NCBI GenBank assembly: GCA_003344405.1
Contig: NOWV01000002.1
Coordinates: 62,001-126,000, forward strand
DNA length: 64,000 nucleotides
Direction of reading: 5' to 3'
Source: Trichoplax sp. H2
Taxonomy: Eukaryota; Placozoa; Uniplacotomia; Trichoplacea
Part shown: positions 1 to 12,867 of the stretch, piece by piece
How the letters are laid out: every line of letters starts with the position of its first letter
Position numbering within the stretch: position 1 is the stretch's first letter
Notes under the pieces: generated by a model
The model's database searches: none
What the model was told of the DNA's origin: nothing
What the model saw: the letters and a program-made list of their open reading frames with translations, nothing else
Program-made: the position numbers and the translations under genes

Positions 1-3000
1 ATAAGCAAGACCACACTGTTGTGCAAAAATTCAATTCAGTTTACAATTAGTAGAAATAAAATATTACTGTAAAGATCAAACTACTAGCAGCGATAGGAGT
101 TCTCTAAGCAAAATTTGCGTTCAGTATTGGAATACAAGATAGGGTGCCGTAATACAATTTTACTGTTAAATACCTATTATTTTTTGTTACGATACGATTA
201 CACAAAATTGTAAGAAATTTAGACTGTAACTATACAAGCTGTCCATAAGGATCGGAAAGTTATATTTTACTAAAAGGTTTATTTGTTTGACGGATCAGCT
301 CACTGCTATAAATTTTGGATAGCTAATTAGATCATATTACGTGTCATAGAATTTTCAAGTGAGCAAAAGGCGAGGCAAAATTTACCAGGGAGTGTTTGCT
401 CTTAGACGGACTTAACTTCTGCTATAAAAATTAAAAATTACAACCCATTCAATCCATTTCAATGAAATATGAATTACTATGAATTACTGGAATACATTAA
501 TTCATCAATGGTAAAAAAATGCGTCAATTAGATCAGGTCAGCAATCATCTAGAATCCAAACTTAATGAAAAATATTGCTATATTAGCAGTTTCTATATAC
601 GAGTAGATCCTAAGATTGCTATAAAAACTATAATATTTCTTCATTATAATAAAAGTATTAATATAAATTTAGAAGGATTTTACTGATTAACAGATCCCAT
701 TGTCGATATAAAAACTACGGCTTTTTTAATTAGATCCAATATCAGATAAATGCTACTTATAAAATTAGTCTATTGCTGATGAAGACGATCAGTTAAAGTA
801 TGAAAAAGCTTATTAGTAATCGATATATTAAGTTACCTTGTAGTAAACGGTTTACATCGTACGAGTATAATCAAAAGTTTCTTAAATATATCTTACCAGG
901 CAGAAAATCAATTGCTATCAATGAACTTAAAGACTCTGGCTAAAACACCTAATCTTCTTCTTGTATATGTCATGTATTAGTCAAACACCCAGCTCGCGAT
1001 ACTTCGCATACTCGTTTACTGATCATAATGTTTCAGTATATGTTTAATATAATACTTTTGAAAAGCTGTCTACCTGTCTGTTATGCTTACATTTCACCGA
1101 GCATGATCAGTCTTTGAAATCTGAACTCACAATGATTTTTTTCTTAATTTTGATAATAGAATAGACACTATTTAAGATGATATCTTTATGTAAAAAGGTG
1201 CTAAAAATGACGAACTATTCCTGTTCACTGTGAACAGATATTAATAGCTAGCTAAAAAAATAATCCCGTAACATTAATACGGTTAAATCATAATTTTACT
1301 CACAAAAAACTGACTATGCATCTATGTCCTTGGGTACACGACCTCTTCACTGAATTCCTTTCGTATTAGAATAGACACTGCCGATATTTTAGCATAAATA
1401 ACCATCGATCGGTAACAGTTTGCTAATAGAATTTCCAAAATCAAATTGAAAGAATCTAAGAAATTCGATTAATTCTAATCCAACATTCAAAGCTAACTGC
1501 AAATCGATGTCAATTAGAAAAAAATTCTCGGCAGTTTACAGTTGTTCAATTAATAAATTTAAATAGAATGAATAGTACTAATCATAATCAGTAATCTCTT
1601 AAAGCGATATCACTTAGCATCTTCATAAACCTTAGTACAGAGCGTAGAGTTTAATGAAATTGCCTGATTAAAATTGAAATGAAATCGTGCTATTCTCGTC
1701 AAATAAGCAATTAACAAACACTGTCGTCTCTATTATGGCATATCCCTAATGAATAGCAAAGTGATTTGCAGACATCAATTACCATCGTAAGCTTTTAAGA
1801 AAACTATGGATGAATTCGAAAGTTAAGGCTTATTATAAAACTATATCTTTAGTGCCCTTGTCTCAAATAACAATATGTCATATTGATTAAAAGCAATGCT
1901 ATTACTATTGAAAAAGATTTGCTATTTGAAAAAGTGGAATAACAAAAAAAGTCATGATATTTGCCTTCAATGTATTTGCTTCTAACAAACATTTTTACAC
2001 TAAGCAGATTGTTATTTTCATTATAAGAGATGTACTCCCGTAAATTATAAAATTAAACAATAAAAATAGGACGCATTTCAAAAACAGTTACCGATTTAAC
2101 CTCAAAATATTATTAAGGAGTGATTTAATATAGGGAAATTACGGTACTATCTAGTTTTTGTTAAATAAAAACTTCGATATGGTCTGATCTTGAAACTCCT
2201 CAGCTGTTTGATGTTTTCCTATAACATCCTGCATTTTTACTGTAAATTTAAGTAGAATTTTATTGTAATATGATCTAGATTAGTTTAATTGACGCTTTAC
2301 AGGCAATGTGTAGTCTAAATACACATTCTGTGGTCGATCTATGATTAAGGTAGCAAATCGCTCAAAATTTGGGAGATATTCGTGATTACTGCAGCTTCTA
2401 GACAATAGATAGAAGACAGATCTAATAAATAGTCAAAATTTCGAATTTACGACAGTTAAGATGCTGAGAATGACGTTTTAGGTTGTAGATTCGTCGTTTT
2501 GCTGTCGTTGCAAAACATTGTGAGCATAGATGTACCCTAACGATGAGAGATTAATACTTTGTAAAGGATTTATTTGTTTTAGCTGGTCTTCGTGACCTTT
2601 CCAAATACTGAAACTGGATATACGCATATATTGGATTAAATATTTAGCTAGCGAAAATTACATTTACTTTTGTCCGTCGATAATCGCATTCAATAAAATT
2701 GATAGATAAAGATGATATCATTCAATCCATTTTTAAAGCTTAAATTTTGTTTATGGTGTCTACGATACCTCGTCTGAGTAGAAAATTTCCATTAATGTAC
2801 CGCTATACTACACTTCAATTACATAATCTTAAGTAAAATTTTGAAACTTTGATTTAATATTCCGAGATTAGTGATTTATATAGAAGGCATATCAGAAAAT
2901 TAGAAGAGTAACATTATTTATATGTCAGATCTGCAGGTAGTAAGTAAATTTATCACTCAAAAAACGGATAATATCATGACATGTTATGTTATTGATGTTT

Positions 3001-6000
3001 ATCGATACTAAAATAGGCTCTAATAAGAAGTATTTAGCAACCGTAATATCATTAGAGTAATTATAAGATGGTTTCTCAAATCGAATACTAGTCTTTTTAG
3101 TAATTCTTTCAATTAGGATATTTATACAAAAGTTTTATAGAAAATTGAATTTAAAGGTAATCTATATTATATGATTTTACATAATTACTAGACTAGGCGT
3201 AGCCAAAGTTCCCGACTTCAATTATTTATTCCTTTTTGGACATAAGGTCGCTACGATATCCCTTTACTCTCAGCTATGTAAAAGGGACTTACATTGCAAT
3301 ATAGATTAACGCACCTAAAGCCTTAGCAACAATTATCAAAGTCATCAATTAGTTTTAGCAGTTGAAATGGAAATTATGTTCATATTATTAATAGTTACGG
3401 TAAGGATTGATCGGTAAACTATCTGGAGATAAGTAATCATAATAGCGGTATAGAAATTAATCTCCATTAATCTTTTTTCTTCGTGATTATTTTTCTGACC
3501 TCAAAGCGGAGCTGAAAAATTATTAACGATCCTTGATACAATCAATTTGTTACTATACTATTACAGAATGAGAAATACTATAAAAGCTGAAATAAAATAG
3601 TACGGTACTATGGCAGAGCTAAGGAAATTACTAATATTAAATGCCTTCTTTCATTTTAATACCGCGATAGTCATACAATAATTATATCTTTCCATAAAAA
3701 ATTAGGTATCGGGAAAACTAATTTTTACATTTTATCCTAAATACTTAGACTTAGTGCTGTACGATTTTAAATAGAACACGGTCAACTCAATTGTAAATGA
3801 TGGCTGAATATTCGTCATTTTAATTTTTATATCAAAACTTAATTAGTGATAATAAACTAATTGCAGATAAAAGATAACGCAATTTTTTTATGAATAGTTA
3901 AAAATCTCACAGAAATTCTAGTTCAAATATCGCAGTTGTAACTGAGGTCTACAATTCTTAGGGCCATCATGATGAATTATAACTTACCTATCTAAAGGTG
4001 GTATAGAAACGAAAAATTTGCCGCTTTAAACGAGAAGAATAAGTAATTGAGGTACTTGACCACAACGATTTGACTACTGAATGTAAGATTGCATTTATTA
4101 TTCGTCAAGACCAGCCGGATTGAAATTGGTATCTTAATAGCTACTATTTAAGAAATTTTATTAAGTTATTATTTCAAACCCAACTGACACACCGGATCTA
4201 TTAACATACAATAGGAGAAAACTTTATCCTTCTTTTCCGACTGCAATGATTTGACAGGCCTCACTAGTAAAATATTATTTTTTACAAAGTTACTAAAGGT
4301 AATTAATAATCGAATTGTGGGACATTTTCACTTTTATGTAGTTATTATAAAGTCACCATATTCACTTTATTACAATAATAATTGTAACAATAAATTCAGT
4401 GAATTTTAACTGTATTAAAATTATTTATAGCAAATTAGTTTATTGATTAGATATAGAATAATAATAGTGTCTATTCGAATAAAACTATACTATTCAGTTT
4501 ATTTATTTTCTATCGCTGCATTTATCTTAAAGTAATTCTTGCATTTACAGTAACATTTTCAGCATATTCATCTTCAACTTATAAAATAACAAACTACAAA
4601 AAAAAAATTAGACTCTAATGTCTGATTTGATAATGATACAAAATATGGCGATCATTTTAAATAAGAAATTGTTAACCTAACTACGTGTAGTTGAAACTAC
4701 TATACAACTGGCTATGTGCCCTTCTAAGTAAGACCAAGTAAACTTTTTATATCTTATAATTCTAAATCAATCGTTAAGGATTTCAATAAACAACTTACGC
4801 TTTGTCTACCATATATCAGTAGATATATTAAAATTTTAATTTAACACTCCTTTCTCTCATTTAATTGATGTCGTGAGTTAGATTGATTACCTCTAATAGC
4901 TACAATTGGACGATAAGAGATAATCGAATGTAAACTATTTTTACTATATTTACATATCGATATAAATTCACCGGACATACTATAGAATATAGATATAGAA
5001 TACGTTTACGTAGTTGCTTTACCTAATTTTTTAACTTTTCAATAAGAATATTGTTTTGTTTTAACTTTTCTAGCAAGCTAAGTTAATTTACTAACTTCCA
5101 CCCGTATCAATACTGTGTCATCTATAATTCTAGCTAACTGCGTACTACACGACGCTATAAACTGTTCTAAATTACATTCACACCCTGAATTATGACCAGA
5201 AATGAATTAGTCTATTTGTTGTACAGCTAAATATTGCAGTAAACTAAGAGATTATTTCCTTATCGTTGTCTAAATTTAATTCTAATTCATAAAATTAATT
5301 GAATTATTATCTTATCATACGATTGCTGACATGCTTCCAAGTACCTCTGAAGATTCAACTTTTATTTTATCGATCGTTTCTAGATCACTATTTTATCTTC
5401 TCTTATCCTATTTTGCTAATCATCGATAAAATTACTTTTATTGGCTATTTACAAAGTAATTATGAATCACAGACAATAGTTTCTTTTTTTATTTACCAAC
5501 TGTTATAAAGCATACCAAAAATAATTAATTTTTATTACTCTATTTTGATATAGGATAAATAAATAAAGCAATGTCGTTTAAGTGTAGTAATGGAAGTAAT
5601 ATGAAAAATTCTCCCGTTACATTTTTATAAGCATGATAAATCAAAGAAATCATTGCTTTGTTACTTATCTTTATTTTATATAAACGGTAAGTGTGTGCAG
5701 TATCATCAATTTATGATGCTTAAGAATCATATTTGATTTGCAAAAGTTTAATAAAATTTAGGCGGTAATCGTAATTAGAGTCTTGATAATATAACTTAAG
5801 ATAAAAATAGCCTAAAAAAGAACTTGCTAAATCATTATTAATGTTTTAATGATGCGCTCTGATTGTGTTATAACTATCATTATGGAATTCAACACCCTAT
5901 AATTTATTTATAAACTAAAAGCAATAAATGTTAATCATCACCTCTTATGTGATCGTGGAGAAACAGCAACCAAATAGGATAGTAATTTATCTTCAGTAAT

Positions 6001-7281
6001 TGCGAATAAAATTCCTTAATAATAATATTCTGCGATCTGTTATTTTGCGATATTTGTACATTAATGCATTATTCTCTTCGATCAATCTATCATTATTGAG
6101 AACACCAGTCCTTCTTATTTTGATCTTTAACTCTACTCTACCTTGCTGGCATATTATACTGAGAAGCCAGATGTGTGGTAGCTATTTCAAGCTGAATAAA
6201 TAAGTATATACTTGCGATACACTTAATTATAGATTATAAGATATGTAGAGTATCCGATACCCATAAGGCTAAATAAGACACTAAGGATCTATTATACCTA
6301 AACATTTTAGCTGAAATACGTTCTACTACGCGCCAATCAAATCTTAAATATTAAAAATTAAATCGTTTGCCAAAGACCTATTTGATCCAAATAATTTTAT
6401 GTGCCAAAATTGTGATTATCCTATAACAAAGCACGTTAAAGCCATATTAAATATTCCAACTAGGAATCGGTACCGGTAATAGATAAGGGGTAAGTAGCAC
6501 AGATAACTAAATAAATAATAGATAGTTATCCAAGAATCCGTTCAATGGATAAAAATTCATGGGCAAGTTTCAAGAGTTGCATCATATGCTCTAGTCATTC
6601 ATAAGATATTTAGAGAGAAAGAGGAGCATTCATTATTGGCGCAATGACCGCCTAACACCCTAAAAAGGAAAGTTTCTTTGTGGTCATTACCACTGAAAGG
6701 TATGGTAATTTTCAATATATCATCAAAATTCATTTGCAGATCTATTTTAATCAGAATTTTAGGATATCCATTTTAAAATAATGCTACCGGTGTATACATT
6801 TATAATACCCTTGCAATGAGTTAAAAATTCTAACAATTAATATAGTTATTGCAGTTTTGCGATATCTAAAGGATTAAGGTTTATAGCTCAGTGAGCAGCA
6901 GCAATATGAGATACAGTATTCGTGATAAGTGTAGCATCATCAAAATTAATTTAAAATTATTTACATTCTACATCAACTTTTTATAATTATCTACCTTTGT
7001 AAACATCCTGTACGGGAATAAGTTTTAAACATAAAATCTACTTGTTTCTGAATCATAGTTGAAAAGTCCACGTGTTTGGCTTTAATCTACTCTAATGAAT
7101 ATTGATTATACATGTTAACAATGCAAAGAGTGAATGATAAAATTACTGATGTCATAAAATAAGCGACTGCTTTGAAATAAAATAATATCAATACTTTGAT
7201 ATCATGAAGATATTTTTAAGGATATCTTCCGAGCTGAACACTTGTCATTCTGACGAATAGCTAATAAATCTTGAATTTAAT

Positions 7282-7311
7282 ATAATCGATGACGTCAAAG
7301 TCATTGATTAT
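7282..7311. repeat. 12-bp inverted repeat around a TGACGTCA-like core
   Basis: Arms ATAATCGATGAC and GTCATTGATTAT are complementary at 11 of 12 positions across a 6-base spacer. The centre reads ATGACGTCAAAGTCAT, which contains a CRE-like TGACGTCA. In an AT-rich background such palindromes can arise by chance, and no gene lies within 2 kb. Confidence 0.4.
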
Positions 7312-8398
7312 AATCTTAATCTCATTCCAAATATCTCATGCTAGAAATTGGGACAAAAACACCTCTAAGATAACTTTATCGCCTTTTCAGACGTCAGATG
7401 TGACATTTATCTGTTTTAGATGAAAAGACACAGAATAGCTTAAAAATGAATTCTATTCTCAAAGTTGTAATTTTAGCCATAATTTTAAATTTTAGTTACT
7501 ATATCATTTTAAAGTAAATTCATTAATATTCTACATAAAATAATAGTAGTTTTGAGGTTTTTCACTATTGTCTGCCCTAGTAATAGTTTGATGCGCCTGC
7601 GATTTAACCGCTTAACATATCTCAGCTAATACTGATACTACCTTCTCGTACTGTGTCTTACTAATAAACTTTTCATAACGTAAAATTATTTGTTTCAATA
7701 TTCTGCATCCAAGAATAAGGAATAAGAATCTGTTAATTAAATTATCTATTCTTAGCATACATACGCGTATATGTCTTTTAGCTATATAATGTCACAATAA
7801 AGCTACGCTTATTTAGTTAAAGTAAGTAAGAAATATTTTAAAGTACGTCATTAAAAGTATAACTTTACCAATATTTAGGTTGTATATGTCCCATAGTGTA
7901 GGTTTACCATCAATTGCCTAATAATTAATAAACAATTGCTATTTAAACCATTGAATTATAATTGTGCTTTATTCTATAAATCAATTTATTGTCACTAATT
8001 CTAACTAGAAAAAATGATTAAATATTAATCTGGATAAAGTAATCCGATTTTATTAGGCAAGTTATAAACCAGACGTAAGGGTAGATCTTGTTGTTATACA
8101 GTAATTAGTAATGACGACAGTATTATTGTAAATGGCAAGTAGATGGCATGTAATAATATGACCTCATATTTATTGCTCTCTGTGTGTATCGCAATGTTCA
8201 GACCTTATCATCATCGTTTAGGAATGCAAAGTTTGTAGATAGAGAACCTACATATATTTTATTGGTACGCTGAATAAAGAAAGCAGTAGGTAATCTCTAG
8301 ATAGAGTCGTGCTTTTTTTAAACGTAATGAAAAGATCCAATACCCTTCATAAAATAAATACTAATAATAATTAATTTACGTCGTAACGTAATTAAGTC

Positions 8399-8445
8399 CG
8401 GTATCAATTGTTTAATTATTGTACTAGATCTTAGAATTGATACCG
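8399..8445. repeat. Perfect 11-bp inverted repeat with 25-base loop
   Basis: Arms CGGTATCAATT and AATTGATACCG are exactly complementary, separated by 25 bases. It could be the ends of a very short decayed element or a structured RNA, but no flanking duplication or transcript evidence is visible. Confidence 0.4.
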
Positions 8446-9635
8446 ATACTTTTGCGACTTAATCTTCAGCCGTTGACTGAATTTTATTATTTACGGTCCT
8501 TATCCAGTATCTTTTAATTTATCTTGCATTTCTATACTGTAGATTTTCCATAGCCATCAGTTTCATCTATTTCTTAAATTTCTCAGCACTGTTAATAGCA
8601 GTAACATTGTGCTTCAACCTGTCAGTGAATCAATACTTTATTAAAGCTTTAAAATCTAAGCCCAAGAAGCTTTTCGACATCAAATTTAAGACAATTACAT
8701 CTCTTCATAGAGAATACACTAAGAGGACATAATAATATAGCCGATTGATAGTTTTATACACCTAATATGACGAAAAACAAATTGTGTGATTTTCATATTA
8801 CTAGAATATATCATAACTTTCAACTCTATACTCCAAGAATCAAGTAGAATTTTTGGTCAAGTTTTACACTATCGCTGCACTACCTCGCATCTCTGTACAT
8901 TGTTCCCTGCTACTAATAATATAATGATATAATTAAATACATGTGTTTACTGTACTTTCCCTGATTCAATAATAACTCGAAACAGGCAAACAATATCATA
9001 ACCGTGATCTATAAACATGTATTTGTTCTACACAGCTAGCCCAGCATTACGGTGATCCGCATATACGAGAGAGATCAATATGATGTAGTCAACTACAACT
9101 ACCTCTAAAGCGTTGAAATAGACATATCCTACACTAATAATAATCTGTAAATCAGTATAAATATACCGGGGCAATATCGAACATATGGTACTATCTTTAT
9201 CTAGAATTAAAATATTATCAATACCGTCCTATTTATAATATCGATCTCGCCTTTAAAATACTCTGTTACAGGTAGATATTTATCTAATTAAAGCATTAGT
9301 TTCATTTAAGTCAAGAACTCTAATGCGTTAGAAACAGCACTTTGATGAAATAGCGTTTGATACGTGAAGTTAGCTCAATGTCGAGGATACATGTTAATTT
9401 TGTTAAATAATTATTTATGTAATAATTAATTCACTGCGACTACTTGTCTACGATGTCGAAATCATTTACTCCTTTCATATATTAGATACTTTTACAACTA
9501 ATACGGTATATTAACTTCTGTGATAACATCTTTTAGGGTATAATACTGATATAATTTGACAAACTGCCTTTCCTTAAGGTCTAATTAATTACGGATTAGA
9601 TCAAGGGAAAGCATCTTATTCTTTCTGATGTTGTA

Positions 9636-12600
9636 TCAGCCTGCAATGTCTTTTAAAGCTCTATTAATAAGTGCAGTAATCTGATCAATATTAACATCAC
9701 TCGCAGACGACGGACTGTTATAAAGACGGCACATATTAGGATGAGGACGATGAATTCGCCTATCATTGCTTGATTGAACAGTAGAATCTGGCGCAGCATC
9801 TGCAGCAAAAAGGTAGCGAGTAATATAATCTCCACAACCTCTCGGATCATGTTCACTTTCCCGGAAAGGTTGTACCCAGAAGTTCGCTTGAGATTGACTC
9901 AATTGTTCACTCTTATTTAATTCAATTTCATCCAATAGCCAATTGCACAAGTTAATTGGAAATAGATCAGTAAATAATGGTTTTAATTGTGCTGGTGTCA
10001 CCAAGCAAACTTTAGCGATTGTTTGCGGAGTTAAAAATAGTTTCGCCGTTGACCAAATACTCGAAAATATCCAATTGTAATTGATACAAAGCAACTGGCC
10101 AAGCCGGCATGGATAATGATTAGATAATAAATTCATAACCTTAGCGTTTAATTTATTGCATGTTGAAGACATTGTAATCCCTATAAATACATGGTATTAT
10201 TAATACTTAATGATGTACAGAAATAAATAATTTAATGAAGGCAATGAAAAGATTACTCAAAATTAAAAAAGAAATATTAAATACCAGTGCAGTCAAGTAT
10301 CCAGATCCAGGTACAATTGTCATCTGGCATGGTTGCAATCGCATTTTCAATTAAGTAAACCATATGGACTATTGTATCTTCTATGGTATCACTTTTCGCT
10401 TGTTCTTGAGCAAAACACGAATAAATTACAGGCCTACCAGTCTTATCGAAACCTACCTGCCTCTAGAATATAATTCAATTAATTGAGTAATGAAATATGC
10501 GAAGTAAAACGTATTAATTACAGGTAAAATAAGTTGCGTTGAAATTTTCAAAATATTGAGTAATTTACCTATAATACATTCGAAATATAACTATGATTTG
10601 TGCACTTTCGTGATATTAAACTATATTTCAGACTTAATCTGATTGTTTTTACGAACTGATTGGAAGAATGATTAGATTTATTTACATAATGCGGTATAAA
10701 AGATTCAATGCCATACTATCTAAAATCATTATAAGATATACGGTACGCGTACGGTAATTATAATTATACAGTACTTCCGCATCTATGGATTTCGCACACA
10801 ACTTCTCACGAAAAATATAATTCTTGCATCACGTAGGATGCATAATTTAATCATTCAACGCGAGATGTATAATAATTTGAGATTTCGATGTGAATACACA
10901 CAGTAGTAGAACTAACAACCACAGTATATGATGAAGTTTCATGGTTAGATGTTATATAGCAAGTGAGTGGTTTCAAATAGTAACAACAGTAAATCATTCT
11001 GATGGCAATTACTCGTTAGCTTACGAACAAGCTGACATTTTGGTACAATGCTCGTATACTATATAGGATTATGTAGGGAAGATTATATTGTATGAATACG
11101 CGTACGTCCTTATTTTATTTCAGTACAATGGCGCGTTTACTATACAATTGATGTAAGGCTGTTGACAATCTAAAGAATATTAAAAGTAAATGGTATTATT
11201 GCGTGAGTTAACTTAATACCGTTTCTAATTTCAACTCTTGAAAAAAAGGTACCGTAAATACAATAAACTACTGGTGTACCTTGATTTACCTAAAGTTAGC
11301 TAAGCTAAGTGGTACTATTACTGTATTTATAGTATAAGCGAACTCGTATCTATACGAACTTAATCCACATTGAAGCGCATAGTTTCTTAAATCTGAGCTG
11401 TTGTGGATAACATATTAACTTTCGTGAAGTATATACGATTAAAGAACTGTCTGCGTGATATTATACGTATATTTACAATGTTAAATTTTTACCCACGCAT
11501 GATACCCCGGTGTTTCAATACACCATTTACATTGCCACAGTTGAGGTTGATGTTTGATACGCCACTTTAAAGTCCTTAAAATCATTTCTTCTGCTTCATC
11601 AATATTCCAATGATTTGCTTGCAGGTAGCGATGAATCCTATACAAATGTATACCATCATTTATATTTTCAATAAAAACAGTAAGTAATCTGAGTAACATT
11701 AATACTATTCATATCTTTCATAAAGTCCTTGCTATTAACAGCAGATACACGAGTAGACTTTAAAGTTACTATCATTATTCTGGAAGATAGCAGATATATC
11801 TGTTTAAGCGTATTTTGTGGTCAATTAAATAATTAAAACCTGGAAATAACAAAAAACAAAAAAATATAAAATGCGCTACTACGATAGTTGGGTGACTATT
11901 GTCATTGCCGGCATTCAAGATATTCATACTAATTTATCTCAGCTTGCGATATCAAAAGTAATAGCTTATACAGTAAATAATAGCTCCGTAGTTTTTTAGT
12001 AAAACTTCAAAAAAGAATATACTTGCTTCGTTATTTTCTATCTTGAAAGACAATCAAAGTAGTTCTGAAATATATTGACGCATACCGCATGATATTAAGC
12101 AACTTTGAAAACATTAAATTGTTCTTGTTTACGCGTACACACTAGGGTCAGTAGCTATGTATTTGATTCGAAAAAAAATCTTCATATTCCCACAGGATAA
12201 TCAGGAATTTTTACTCATGATACCGAATCAGTATCAATGGAGAAAAAATTATGAGATTATTCTACACTTCCATTTCATTTCACTTTACTTCATAATAATT
12301 ACTAGTATGAAAGATTTATGGGTGGGGACAGTTACTGTTTGGTATTCAAAAAAGGATCCTAAACTGGGTTAATTCCAAAGCAAAAGATTACTAATGTGAA
12401 CTCTATCAATCTAACATAGAGATCTATAAGTTGCATAATAGCAGTACACAGATGTGATATTTTAGACCGTCTATTGATGCTTAGAATGAAAGGAAGAATG
12501 TCGCAATTAATCATCATCTCGTAATTATCAGTTACCCGCAATAGCGGATAGAACTGAAAAAGAAAGTTGTCTACAGTTTATTAAAAAGGGGAATAATAGA

Positions 12601-12867
12601 GTAATAAAACCTACATGAGGAAAATAAAGCAACTAACTAACTTTTGAAGTAATCTACGAATTCAAGATGAGCCAGCAATGCTTACGTATTTAAGGTAATA
12701 AAATTTTCTGGGTCTTTACGATGACATAGACGGCGATGGAGATCAGTCATCTTCTTTTGTTGTATATCTTCTTCATCTAAGGCATATTCATGTGAAAACG
12801 ATTTGCTGGATTCCTCCTTTTTTCGGTTAAAATTGGTCCATAATCCATTGGATACTTTAGTCATCAT
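9636..12867 (-). CDS. Sec14-like CRAL-TRIO lipid-binding protein
   Basis: Four exons on the minus strand: 12686-12867, 11493-11637, 10285-10456 and 9636-10180. All have GT/AG boundaries and phases agree (2, 0, 1), giving 347 residues. The N-terminal part (about 50-105) is the helical CRAL-TRIO N region, with IHRYLQANHWNIDEAEEM followed by LKWR. The lipid-binding fold starts at GFDKTGRPVIYS (exon 3), has WIWILDCTG crossing the exon 3/4 junction, and continues with NHYPCRLGQLLCINYNWIF and IWSTAKLFL in exon 4, in the usual Sec14 order. Proteins of this family bind or exchange phospholipids or other hydrophobic ligands in the cytosol. The C-terminal ~70 residues are polar and not recognised. The two adjacent Met codons at 12867 are taken as the start; an extra 5' exon cannot be excluded. 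The exact subfamily is not determined. Confidence 0.85.

Larger units (their letters stand above)
1..9635. other. Gene-poor AT-rich intergenic stretch
   Basis: No exon with recognisable protein similarity, no tRNA-like B box and no long repeat was found on either strand. Stop codons are dense in all six frames; only two open frames of about 65 codons occur (near 5299-5508 and 6000-6203), and both have low-complexity, hydrophobic AT-driven translations. The TACTGTAC words that crowd the spacers further right are almost absent. Two short inverted repeats (7282-7311 and 8399-8445) are listed separately. It could hold untranslated exons or distal regulatory DNA, but nothing in the sequence shows this. 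Confidence 0.6.
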
